Shown: positions 14,681-21,498 of the stretch, piece by piece
How positions within the stretch are numbered: position 1 is the stretch's first letter
Layout of the letters: every line of letters starts with the position of its first letter
NCBI GenBank assembly: GCA_947175335.1
Contig: CAMWMF010000019.1
Span: forward strand, 1-35,377
Direction of reading: 5' to 3'
DNA: 35,377 bases
Source: an uncultured Clostridia bacterium
GTDB lineage: Bacteria; Bacillota; Clostridia; Christensenellales; Pumilibacteraceae
Program-made: the position numbers and the translations under genes
Notes under the pieces: model-generated
Databases searched by the model: none
What the model was told of the DNA's origin: nothing
The model's input: only the letters and a program-made list of their open reading frames with translations

Positions 14681-16100
14681 ACTTATTCTTATGTTCTTCC
14701 AATATTTTGTGCTTTAACGCGTACAGTCCGTCGGATATGTTCACCTTGTATATTTGCGGATTGTCTATGCGCTTATACTCATCCCAAAACTTGGCTTTTT
14801 CTGCCGTGGCAAACTCAACGATTTGCGCAAGCGTAGGCTTGTCGTAAACGCACTTGCCGCCGTCGAATATTTGGCGATGCATAGGGCGCAACACGTAGTC
14901 GTTTAACGTGGTGGTCTTCCACCGCTCCGTTTCGTGCGTAAGCACCAACGGCTTGCCTATTTGCTCGTCGTGCAGCGCGATAAGGTCGGCAAACGCCATG
15001 CCGCTATCCTTGTCGTAAACGCGATACAACGTTTTGAACCCGGGGTTTGTCACCTTTATCAGCGAGTCGGAAATCTTCATACGCGGCTCCATTACGCCGT
15101 TCCGCTCGATTGCTGACAGCTTGTACACGCCGCCCAGCGACGGTGTGTCTTCGCTGGTTATCAGCTTTGTACCTACGCCGTAAATGTCGATTTTCGCGCC
15201 CTGTGCGTTGAGCGATTGCAACAAGTACTCGTCTATATCGCCCGACGCCATTACTACCGCGTCCTTAAAGCCGGCGTTGTCAAGCATCTTTCGCGCAACC
15301 TTGCTTAGATACGCCAGGTCGCCGCTGTCCAACCGTATACCTATAGGTTTATGCCCCTGCGCTTTAAGCTCTTTAAAAACGGTTATTGCGTTCTTTATGC
15401 CTTGAATAGTGTCGTAAGTATCCACAAGCAGCAAGCACGTGTCGGGATAAACCTTTGCAAACGCGCGGAAGGCGTCCAGCTCGCTGTCAAAGCTCATTAC
15501 CCAGCTGTGCGCATGCGTGCCCTTGACGGGAATATCGAACATTTGTCCTGTAAGCACGTTGCTTGTCCCGTTGCAACCGCCTATTATCGATGCGCGCGCG
15601 CCGTATATGCCGGCGTCGGGGCCTTGCGCACGGCGCAAGCCGAACTCGACCACGCCCTTGCCCATAGCCGCCGAAACTATTCGCGCCGACTTGGTTGCGA
15701 TAAGCGTTTGGTGGCTTATAATATTGAGCAACGCCGTTTCCACAAGCTGCGCCTCGATAAGCGGCGCTTTGATTGTGACAATCGGTTCCTGCGGGTAAAC
15801 GATATCGCCCTCGCACACCGAGTACATGTCGCCAGTAAATTTAAAGTTCTTTAAATAATCGAGAAATTCGGGATGGAAAACGTTGAGCGAACGCAGGTAC
15901 GCAATGTCGTCGGCCGAAAAATGCAAGTCCTTTATATAGTCGATTGCTTGATCGAGCCCCGCAAACACCGCATAGTTAATGGTGTCCTTTTGACGGAAAA
16001 ACAAGTCGAACACCGCCGTTTGGCGTGCTTTGCCCTCTAAAAAATAACCGTCCATCATCGTAAGCTGATAGAGGTCGGTCATCATCGTAAGATTACGCAT
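14679..16100 (-). CDS. pncB: Nicotinate phosphoribosyltransferase
   Basis: A 473-residue enzyme that forms nicotinate mononucleotide from nicotinate, PRPP and ATP, the first step of NAD salvage. It begins MRNLTMMTDLYQLTMM as in the family, and has the EFGLRRAQGPDAG segment, the catalytic-histidine region GTHAHSWVMSF, the DSGDLAYLS phosphate-binding stretch and ASGDIDE. Length is typical of the Firmicute form. ATG 16100 overlaps the end of the upstream membrane-protein gene by 8 nt, with AAAGGA 11 nt before it, so it is the last gene of the lgt operon. Nothing about NAD links it to lgt; the grouping looks like housekeeping. Confidence 0.96.
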   Translation of the reverse strand: MRNLTMMTDLYQLTMMDGYFLEGKARQTAVFDLFFRQKDTINYAVFAGLDQAIDYIKDLHFSADDIAYLRSLNVFHPEFLDYLKNFKFTGDMYSVCEGDIVYPQEPIVTIKAPLIEAQLVETALLNIISHQTLIATKSARIVSAAMGKGVVEFGLRRAQGPDAGIYGARASIIGGCNGTSNVLTGQMFDIPVKGTHAHSWVMSFDSELDAFRAFAKVYPDTCLLLVDTYDTIQGIKNAITVFKELKAQGHKPIGIRLDSGDLAYLSKVARKMLDNAGFKDAVVMASGDIDEYLLQSLNAQGAKIDIYGVGTKLITSEDTPSLGGVYKLSAIERNGVMEPRMKISDSLIKVTNPGFKTLYRVYDKDSGMAFADLIALHDEQIGKPLVLTHETERWKTTTLNDYVLRPMHRQIFDGGKCVYDKPTLAQIVEFATAEKAKFWDEYKRIDNPQIYKVNISDGLYALKHKILEEHKNK

Positions 16101-16647
16101 TGTCTGATTTGTCCTTTTTTAAATATGATTCAACCGCGATAGCGATTACGGTAAGCCCGCCGAACGCCGCCAGCAGTCCGCTTGCCAAGCCGTAACCGCA
16201 CGCGCCCAAAGACGCAAGCGCCAATATCGCGCCTATGCCGCCGAAAAACACAATAGCCTTGATTTGCGGCAATTTGCTTTGCGCAAACCACAGCGAAAAT
16301 AAGCACCCTATTGCCGGCGACGCTATGTAAACGGGATATAACTGTGCGTATCCTGCCGTTGTTGTAACCGCCAATAACGAAGTAAGTCCGCAAGCAAGAA
16401 CTACGCCCGCGAACCACATGGAAAGCGAATTTTTGGCTATTACCGCGCTCAACAGCACTGCGGCGCCGAATCCGAACAGCACAGTAGGCGCGGCTATATC
16501 ACGCACGGCCGCCTTGATAACGCCGCAGCCTGCAAGCACCAAAACAATGCCCGCGGCAACAAGCAAGCAGCCCATAACGATATTGCACGCGCATTTTTGC
16601 TTTTTGGAAAGAGGAAGTACGACGTCAGTCGTCCCACTTGTCTTCAT
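16093..16647 (-). CDS. Hypothetical membrane protein
   Basis: A 184-residue protein with about five or six hydrophobic helices rich in Ala, Gly and Val, and a short basic C-terminus (YLKKDKSDNA). No motif or family recognised. ATG 16647 is chosen because GGAGG lies 6 nt upstream; the ATG at 16653 abuts that site directly. It overlaps lgt by 23 nt upstream and pncB by 8 nt downstream, so all three are translated from one mRNA. Confidence 0.65.
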   Translation of the reverse strand: MKTSGTTDVVLPLSKKQKCACNIVMGCLLVAAGIVLVLAGCGVIKAAVRDIAAPTVLFGFGAAVLLSAVIAKNSLSMWFAGVVLACGLTSLLAVTTTAGYAQLYPVYIASPAIGCLFSLWFAQSKLPQIKAIVFFGGIGAILALASLGACGYGLASGLLAAFGGLTVIAIAVESYLKKDKSDNA

Positions 16648-17731
16648 ACGCATCCTCCGCGTCGTCAGATATGACCTCTTTTGTATCTACTTGGTTATTA
16701 GCCTTTTGCGACTGCGGACGAGCAGCATTATTACTATCGTCCGTTTCGTCGTTTTTAACTTTGATGGCAACGCCGCTTTCGTCGACGATTATTTCTTCCT
16801 TGTTCCTTACCTTTTTTCTGTCCTTAAAGAACACGATATCGGGCATGGGAAGAGCGAGCTTTGTCTTTTCGTAGCCGAAGTAATCGTCGTTCAGCTTTTT
16901 TTGGTCGACAAATATAAATACTTTTTTGCCGGCACGCTTGGCGCGGATTATGTGTGTAGCTATAATAGCCACGCCCATAACGATAAACAGCACGCTTACA
17001 AACACGCTTACGCGCATGCCGCCCAAATACAATACGTCATTGACGCGGATTGCTTCTATCCACGCCCTGCCTATACCATAACATATGCCGTATACGGCAA
17101 AAACGAAACCGTCAAAGCTTTTGTGCCGACCCAAGTACAAGTACAGCAGTACAAAGAACCCGAAAAAGTTCCACAGCGATTCATAGAACCATATTGACGT
17201 GCGCCATTCATCGCCCACCTTCATGCTTATAGGCGCCCACTGGAATGCCGAATTGGTAACAACCTCGCCGTAGCATTCGCCGTTGGCAAAGTTGCCCCAG
17301 CGTGCGATTACCTGACCGAGCATGATAAACGCAAAGCCTACGTCGGCGATTTGCCAAAACGATACGCGCTTGTTTTCGGGCAGTTTTTTTCTGTTCTTCC
17401 AAAAATGAAAAATAACCGCGCCCGCAATGGAGCCGAAAAGCCCGCCGTATATGGCAAGCCCGGCAAGCCCCTTAAACTCGCCGTCGTCCGTAAATCCGCA
17501 AAACTCCGGGAACGTCCAAGGATTGCCCGCCATTACGTCGAACACTACGTGGTAAATACGTGCGCCTATTATGGCAAGCGGCAGGCAAATTATAATCATA
17601 TCGATTATAACGTCACCTTCCAAGCCATGATGCTTTGCGGCAAAGTAGCAACCTATAACGCCGCACATTATACCGGTTGCCATAAGCAATCCGTACCAAT
17701 TAAACGAACTGATAAAAGCCAAAGAATTCAT
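16625..17731 (-). CDS. lgt: Prolipoprotein diacylglyceryl transferase
   Basis: A 368-residue membrane enzyme that moves a diacylglyceryl group from phosphatidylglycerol to the lipobox cysteine of prolipoproteins. Visible: an N-terminal set of helices, IYGGLFGSIAGA, the signature RWGNFANGECYGE with the essential Arg/Asn/Glu, then WFYESLWNF and later helices. The enzyme core ends near residue 265; the remaining about 100 residues are charged and repeat-poor, ending EDAYEDKWDD, and are not part of the usual protein. The ATG at 17731 is exactly 6 nt from a perfect TATAAT, and no ribosome site exists, so the mRNA should start at the initiation codon. The two lipoproteins at 21498-26518 are expected substrates. 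Confidence 0.93.
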   Translation of the reverse strand: MNSLAFISSFNWYGLLMATGIMCGVIGCYFAAKHHGLEGDVIIDMIIICLPLAIIGARIYHVVFDVMAGNPWTFPEFCGFTDDGEFKGLAGLAIYGGLFGSIAGAVIFHFWKNRKKLPENKRVSFWQIADVGFAFIMLGQVIARWGNFANGECYGEVVTNSAFQWAPISMKVGDEWRTSIWFYESLWNFFGFFVLLYLYLGRHKSFDGFVFAVYGICYGIGRAWIEAIRVNDVLYLGGMRVSVFVSVLFIVMGVAIIATHIIRAKRAGKKVFIFVDQKKLNDDYFGYEKTKLALPMPDIVFFKDRKKVRNKEEIIVDESGVAIKVKNDETDDSNNAARPQSQKANNQVDTKEVISDDAEDAYEDKWDD

Positions 17732-17737
17732 ATCCCG

Positions 17738-17766
17738 ATTATAGCCCTTATCCGCTATTTTGTCAA
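17738..17766 (-). promoter_or_regulatory. Consensus sigma-A promoter giving a leaderless lgt mRNA
   Basis: On the minus strand: TTGACA (17766-17761), 17-bp spacer, TATAAT (17743-17738), then 6 nt and ATG. Standard spacing places +1 on the A of the ATG. Confidence 0.88.
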
Positions 17767-17782
17767 GCTTTTTTATTGGCGT

Positions 17783-17818
17783 GTGTTTACTAAGCGGTTC
17801 GTTTTTTGTTACACCCGC
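17783..17818. repeat. Dispersed intergenic repeat, copy 2
   Basis: 36 nt, GTGTTTACT to GTTACACCCGC, matching 13774-13810. It lies just upstream of the lgt promoter and between lgt and the VanW-domain gene. Confidence 0.7.
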
Positions 17819-17874
17819 TTAATTATATATCGTTATAATATATTTTCGCCACTATTGCCCCATTTCCTATTGAT

Positions 17875-17906
17875 AATTCCGAATTCATAATTCCGAATTC
17901 CGAATT
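17875..17906. repeat. AATTC(C)GAATT repeat cluster
   Basis: Three overlapping AATTCCGAATT-type palindromic units immediately before the stop codon of the VanW-domain gene. Related AATTC/AATTA-rich stretches occur at 11436-11473, about 13873-13891 and 32685-32693, each next to a gene end. Confidence 0.55.
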
Positions 17907-17908
17907 GA

Positions 17909-19144
17909 TTACGGCGCTACCGCTATGACCTGCGGGACGGCGCGGTAAACGTTTTCCCGCACCTTTACGCGCTTTACTATTTGCCCGTCCTTATACACGT
18001 TGATATACGTTTCGCTTGTAATACCGTCCTTGCCGAGCGATACCAACATCCTTTTTCCGCTTTCAACGCCCTGCTCGAAGTATTTGTAATCGCTGTCAAC
18101 CACCTCTTGTTCGGCGAACTTTTCCACTCCGAGCACTACGCTTTCGGGCTTGATTTTATATTCCGATTGCTCTCCGTAAATCTTGACCGTCGCCGTACGG
18201 CCGTACACCTTGACGGCAATGTACACCGAGTGCGTTGTCGTATTGGTCACAAGCAAATCGCTTACCGAGCTTATCATGGCGTCCAATCCAGCAGGACAGT
18301 ACGACGGGCAAATGGAATGTGCATTGGCAGAGCAGCTAAGCCCCGCAATGAGCGCTGCATTATACACCGCCGTGGACGCTTGGCACACGCCGCCGCCTGT
18401 GCCGTCTATGTACTTGCCGTCTACTATAATCTTTGCTTGCTTAAAGCCGTTTGCCGTCGTACGCTCGCCCACCGCCATGTTAAACGACAATGTTTCGCCC
18501 GCGGGAATAATAATACCCTCTATCTTGCTCAACGCCAGCTTTACGTTATGAGCGCGCTCCTCCGACGAGCTACTGAAATCAGTTGTATACGAGCTGCGCA
18601 GTTGTAGCTCCGCACGAAGCATTTCCGAGGTTATTATAGGCGGGATTTCCGAGGTGTCCGCCTTTACCTCACCGCCGCCCGAAAACTTAAACGCGCAGTA
18701 TATGCTTGCATACAGCTTTTCCTCGTTTATGCGCCTGCCCGCCTTTTCGGGCACAACGGTAAACGTGCCGCGCTCGTACTCCGTTTTGGCGTCGGTAGGC
18801 GGCACGAAAACACTGTCGGCTATTTTGTCCAGCTCGCGCACAAGCACGGGAAAACATTGCTTCACGGCGGTTTTATAGTCCGCGCCGCGCGCAACACATT
18901 CGTCCATATAGTCTATTTTTTGGGGTAACGGCGCGTTTATCCTACGCGCCGCTATTTGTTCTATAACAGTAAAGTCGGACGGCGCGACGGGCATATCCGT
19001 ATACACGTACTTGTCTGTTCCGTACGCCACCGTAAGCGTCGGATACGTTACGTTTTGTTCGTCCGCCGCCTTTGCCGCGCCCATTGTAAGCAGCATACAT
19101 GCTAACAATGCCATTATGTATATCGATCTACCGAGCTTTTTCAT
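17909..19144 (-). CDS. Exported VanW-domain protein with G5-like C-terminus
   Basis: A 411-residue protein. Residues 1-26 form a signal peptide ending in AKA. The middle (about 215-330) is a VanW domain: LSFNMAVGERTTANGFKQA followed by IDGTGGGVCQASTAVYNAAL, its conserved Gly/Cys core. The last 50 residues (GITSETYINVYKDGQIVKRV) resemble a G5-type extracellular domain. VanW is named from vancomycin operons but has no proven role in resistance; in sporeformers such proteins are common wall-facing proteins. No Shine-Dalgarno is present. A forespore-type promoter match (GAATA, 17 bp, CATACTA) lies directly upstream, as does an overlapping TATAAT, so expression during sporulation is possible. It follows cca by 45 nt. 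Confidence 0.85.
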   Translation of the reverse strand: MKKLGRSIYIMALLACMLLTMGAAKAADEQNVTYPTLTVAYGTDKYVYTDMPVAPSDFTVIEQIAARRINAPLPQKIDYMDECVARGADYKTAVKQCFPVLVRELDKIADSVFVPPTDAKTEYERGTFTVVPEKAGRRINEEKLYASIYCAFKFSGGGEVKADTSEIPPIITSEMLRAELQLRSSYTTDFSSSSEERAHNVKLALSKIEGIIIPAGETLSFNMAVGERTTANGFKQAKIIVDGKYIDGTGGGVCQASTAVYNAALIAGLSCSANAHSICPSYCPAGLDAMISSVSDLLVTNTTTHSVYIAVKVYGRTATVKIYGEQSEYKIKPESVVLGVEKFAEQEVVDSDYKYFEQGVESGKRMLVSLGKDGITSETYINVYKDGQIVKRVKVRENVYRAVPQVIAVAP

Positions 19145-19151
19145 ACGTGAA

Positions 19152-19180
19152 TAGTATGTCGAATTATATCGAAAGTATTC
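19152..19180 (-). promoter_or_regulatory. Candidate sigma-G-like promoter of the VanW-domain gene
   Basis: On the minus strand: GAATA (19180-19176), 17 bp, CATACTA (19158-19152), 7 nt before the ATG. It fits the Bacillus sigma-G pattern GHATR-18-CATNHTA apart from one base of spacing. A sigma-A-like TATAAT (19168-19163) overlaps it but lacks a -35 box. Confidence 0.4.
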
Positions 19181-19189
19181 GGTAGCGTT

Positions 19190-20557
19190 CTAATCCTGTT
19201 TTTTCTTAGGCAGCTCCGCAGGGGTTTTGGGAAGTCTTTGCGCCATTTTTTGCAAAAACTCGACGTTGTTGTTTTTGGGATTTATTATACATTCCTTCCA
19301 CATCGCTTCGAGCGCCGCCGATATAGCCTCGCTTTCGAAGCCCATATCCACTAAATCACGCCCCGATATTTTGAGCGATTTTTTAAGTATGGGCGCACCC
19401 TCTTGTATCATCTTTTCGCGCACCAGCTCGAACCTGTGCGGCACCGCAGCTTCCTCCGGTGTGACCATGCCGGTAGCTATCCTGTCCGCGCGGATAAGCG
19501 CCGTAAGCTTATCCAAAATATCATAGTTTTTGGACACGAACACCCGTATTTTTGCCTCGCGAGCGTCACCGCGCATATCGTACATATGCGCACCGCACAG
19601 CCGCACAACTTGATCTATAACGTCGTTGGGATAACGCAGTCTGTTCAATATTATTCGCGCGGCAATCGCCGAGCTTTTTTCGTGACCGTAAAAATTGCCG
19701 AACTGTTTAAAACAATATGCCTTGCCTATGTCGTGCAACAGCGCCGCAAGCCGTACGTTATGCAACGGCTGTGCCACAAGCACGGTGCGGAATGTATGCT
19801 CCAAAACGTCGTACTTGTGGTACTGCTCGGGCTGAGCCATACCGTCGCACTCCACTAATTCGGGGATTAAGTTTTTCCACAAATCCAACTGCTTCAACAG
19901 TCTGAGTCCGCGGTACTGCGCGTTTTTAACGCCGTTAACAAGATCGGCATGCAAAATTTTGTCCAGCTCCACGCGCTTGCGTTCGGCGGTTATGTCGGCA
20001 AGATTGCCGCTCATCGCCTTTGCCGCGCGCGCCGTTTCGCCTTCTATCTTAAAGTCCAGCTCCGCAGCAAGCCTGACAAGCCGCAGTAGCCGCAGTCCGT
20101 CCGACTCGAACACATGCTTGTTGCAGCCGCGCAAAACCTTCATTTCGACGTCGCGCACGCCGCCAAGCGGGTCGATTATCTCGTCGCGCTTGACGTCGTA
20201 ATAAATCGCGTTACAGCAAAAGTCCCGCCGCGACGCGTCCGCGTAAAGATCGGTGGTAAAGCTGACGCGAATAGGCGTGTGTTCGCCGCCCTCGCCGTAC
20301 TCCTCCACTCTAAACGGCGTGTATTCGTACTTAACTCCGTCGTATATTATTTGCGCCGTGCCCATACGGTGATTGACCATTGTCATCGTAGTGCGCGGCG
20401 GCAACGACAAAGCTAGCGCGGGCATAGGTCCGGCTATATCTATATCCGTACATTTGTACCCGCACAAACTGTTGCGAACATACCCGCCCACAACGTAAAC
20501 GTTGTCGCCAAGCGAGCTGATAAATTTGGCGCTTTTTTCGTCAAGATTGATTTTCAT
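19190..20557 (-). CDS. cca: CCA tRNA nucleotidyltransferase with HD domain
   Basis: A 455-residue class II nucleotidyltransferase that adds or repairs the CCA end of tRNAs. The head has VVGGYVRNSL (G24, G25, R28) and the catalytic TDIDIA (D38, D40), then SRRDFCCNAIYYD and LLRLVRLAAEL, the standard neck motifs. An HD domain follows (LAALLHDIGK), with later metal-binding histidines (GHEKSS). The start is ATG 20557 (MKINLDEKS); the frame reaching back to 20614 would cross the promoter. No ribosome site is obvious. The gene is divergent from the esterase. A poly(A) polymerase role is unlikely given the single copy and HD fusion. Confidence 0.92.
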   Translation of the reverse strand: MKINLDEKSAKFISSLGDNVYVVGGYVRNSLCGYKCTDIDIAGPMPALALSLPPRTTMTMVNHRMGTAQIIYDGVKYEYTPFRVEEYGEGGEHTPIRVSFTTDLYADASRRDFCCNAIYYDVKRDEIIDPLGGVRDVEMKVLRGCNKHVFESDGLRLLRLVRLAAELDFKIEGETARAAKAMSGNLADITAERKRVELDKILHADLVNGVKNAQYRGLRLLKQLDLWKNLIPELVECDGMAQPEQYHKYDVLEHTFRTVLVAQPLHNVRLAALLHDIGKAYCFKQFGNFYGHEKSSAIAARIILNRLRYPNDVIDQVVRLCGAHMYDMRGDAREAKIRVFVSKNYDILDKLTALIRADRIATGMVTPEEAAVPHRFELVREKMIQEGAPILKKSLKISGRDLVDMGFESEAISAALEAMWKECIINPKNNNVEFLQKMAQRLPKTPAELPKKKQD

Positions 20558-20585
20558 ATTAATATCCGTATTTGTTGGTGATAAG

Positions 20586-20614
20586 AGTTTAGCATATATA
20601 AATAATAAAATCAA
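20586..20614 (-). promoter_or_regulatory. Sigma-A-like promoter of cca
   Basis: On the minus strand: TTGATT (20614-20609), 17-bp spacer, TAAACT (20591-20586). Leader about 25 nt. Confidence 0.65.
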
Positions 20615-20630
20615 GCTTATTATGTATATA

Positions 20631-20659
20631 TTGACTTTTAATTTGCTTTATTGTATAAT
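20631..20659 (+). promoter_or_regulatory. Sigma-A promoter of the esterase gene
   Basis: TTGACT (20631-20636), 17-bp spacer, TATAAT (20654-20659). Leader about 20 nt with AGGTGG before ATG 20687. Confidence 0.85.
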
Positions 20660-20686
20660 CATCATAAATTCGATTAGGTGGTAAAA

Positions 20687-21442
20687 ATGAAACGCAAGTA
20701 CGAGATAGCTGTTTTATCAAAGGGAGGATTTGCGCGTACGGTGCGCATATGTGCGCCCAAAAAGGCCGACCGCGCAATAATAATGCACGACGGGCAAAAC
20801 GCGTTCTACGACGAGGACGCCTCGTACAAAAAGAGCTGGCGAGCGCTAGACGCACTTAAAGCGGAAAACATAAAAAACACCGCAATCATCGGCATAGACA
20901 GCACCATCACCCGCGAGTTCGATTACGTGCCATTCCCCGTCGAGAACGCCGAAAAGTACGGCATAAAGCAGGTCGGCGGCAAAGCGGACGAATACATGGC
21001 GTACTTAGAGGAAATTATTATTCCCTACCTCGACAAGCGGTTCGGGTTTAAGCTTTACGGCATGCTCGGCTCGTCCTTCGGCGGACTTGCCACGCTGTAC
21101 TTTGCGGCTCGGAAAAACCCGCGCGTCAAGGCGTACGGAATGTTCTCCACACCGCTGTTTGTAAGTCCAAATGCTTTTACCGAGTTTTTCAAAAACGCGT
21201 CGTTCGACGCCGACGCCTATTACAAGGTTTACACGGGCGGCAACGAAATAACTACCGACAATCCCGAGTTGATGAAAATAGAGCAGCAAGCATTTGTGAC
21301 CGACTGCTACATCCTTACCGACGAGCTTAGAAAGCACGGCGTGGTAAACCTCGACCTTACCATGACGAACACGGCGGTACACGACGAGCTTGCATGGCGC
21401 GCACCGCAACAGGACTTCTTTAAAAAGTTTTCGTTGCTGTAA
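20687..21442 (+). CDS. Putative esterase of the alpha/beta-hydrolase (esterase D / Fes-like) family
   Basis: A 251-residue cytoplasmic hydrolase with no signal peptide. Family marks: IIMHDGQNAFYD near the N-terminus, the nucleophile elbow GSSFGG with Ser130, and a C-terminal VHDELAWR giving a likely catalytic His232. This matches the PF00756-type esterases that hydrolyse carboxyl esters or act on siderophores and glutathione adducts; the substrate cannot be told. The start is ATG 20687 because AGGTGG lies 5 nt upstream; the GTG at 20678 is inside that site. It is a single-gene unit, divergent from cca and convergent with the lipoprotein genes. Confidence 0.8.
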   Translation: MKRKYEIAVLSKGGFARTVRICAPKKADRAIIMHDGQNAFYDEDASYKKSWRALDALKAENIKNTAIIGIDSTITREFDYVPFPVENAEKYGIKQVGGKADEYMAYLEEIIIPYLDKRFGFKLYGMLGSSFGGLATLYFAARKNPRVKAYGMFSTPLFVSPNAFTEFFKNASFDADAYYKVYTGGNEITTDNPELMKIEQQAFVTDCYILTDELRKHGVVNLDLTMTNTAVHDELAWRAPQQDFFKKFSLL

Positions 21443-21474
21443 TATTTTTCCTATACGATACGGTTATTTATCTG

Positions 21475-21498
21475 ATGCGCTCGATAGTTCGGGCGCAT
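21475..21498 (+). terminator. Hairpin between convergent genes
   Basis: A 10-bp stem with one G-T pair (ATGCGCTCGA / TCGGGCGCAT) and a 4-nt loop, followed by TAATCTTTTATT. The T tract is poor, so it is a moderate terminator for the esterase. It touches the stop codon of the leftward transglutaminase gene. Confidence 0.55.

Noticed and set aside
17909-19144. Vancomycin resistance locus from the VanW domain
   Set aside because: No VanR/S/H/A/X/Y genes are present, the Ddl keeps the Tyr typical of D-Ala-D-Ala enzymes, and VanW has no proven resistance role.
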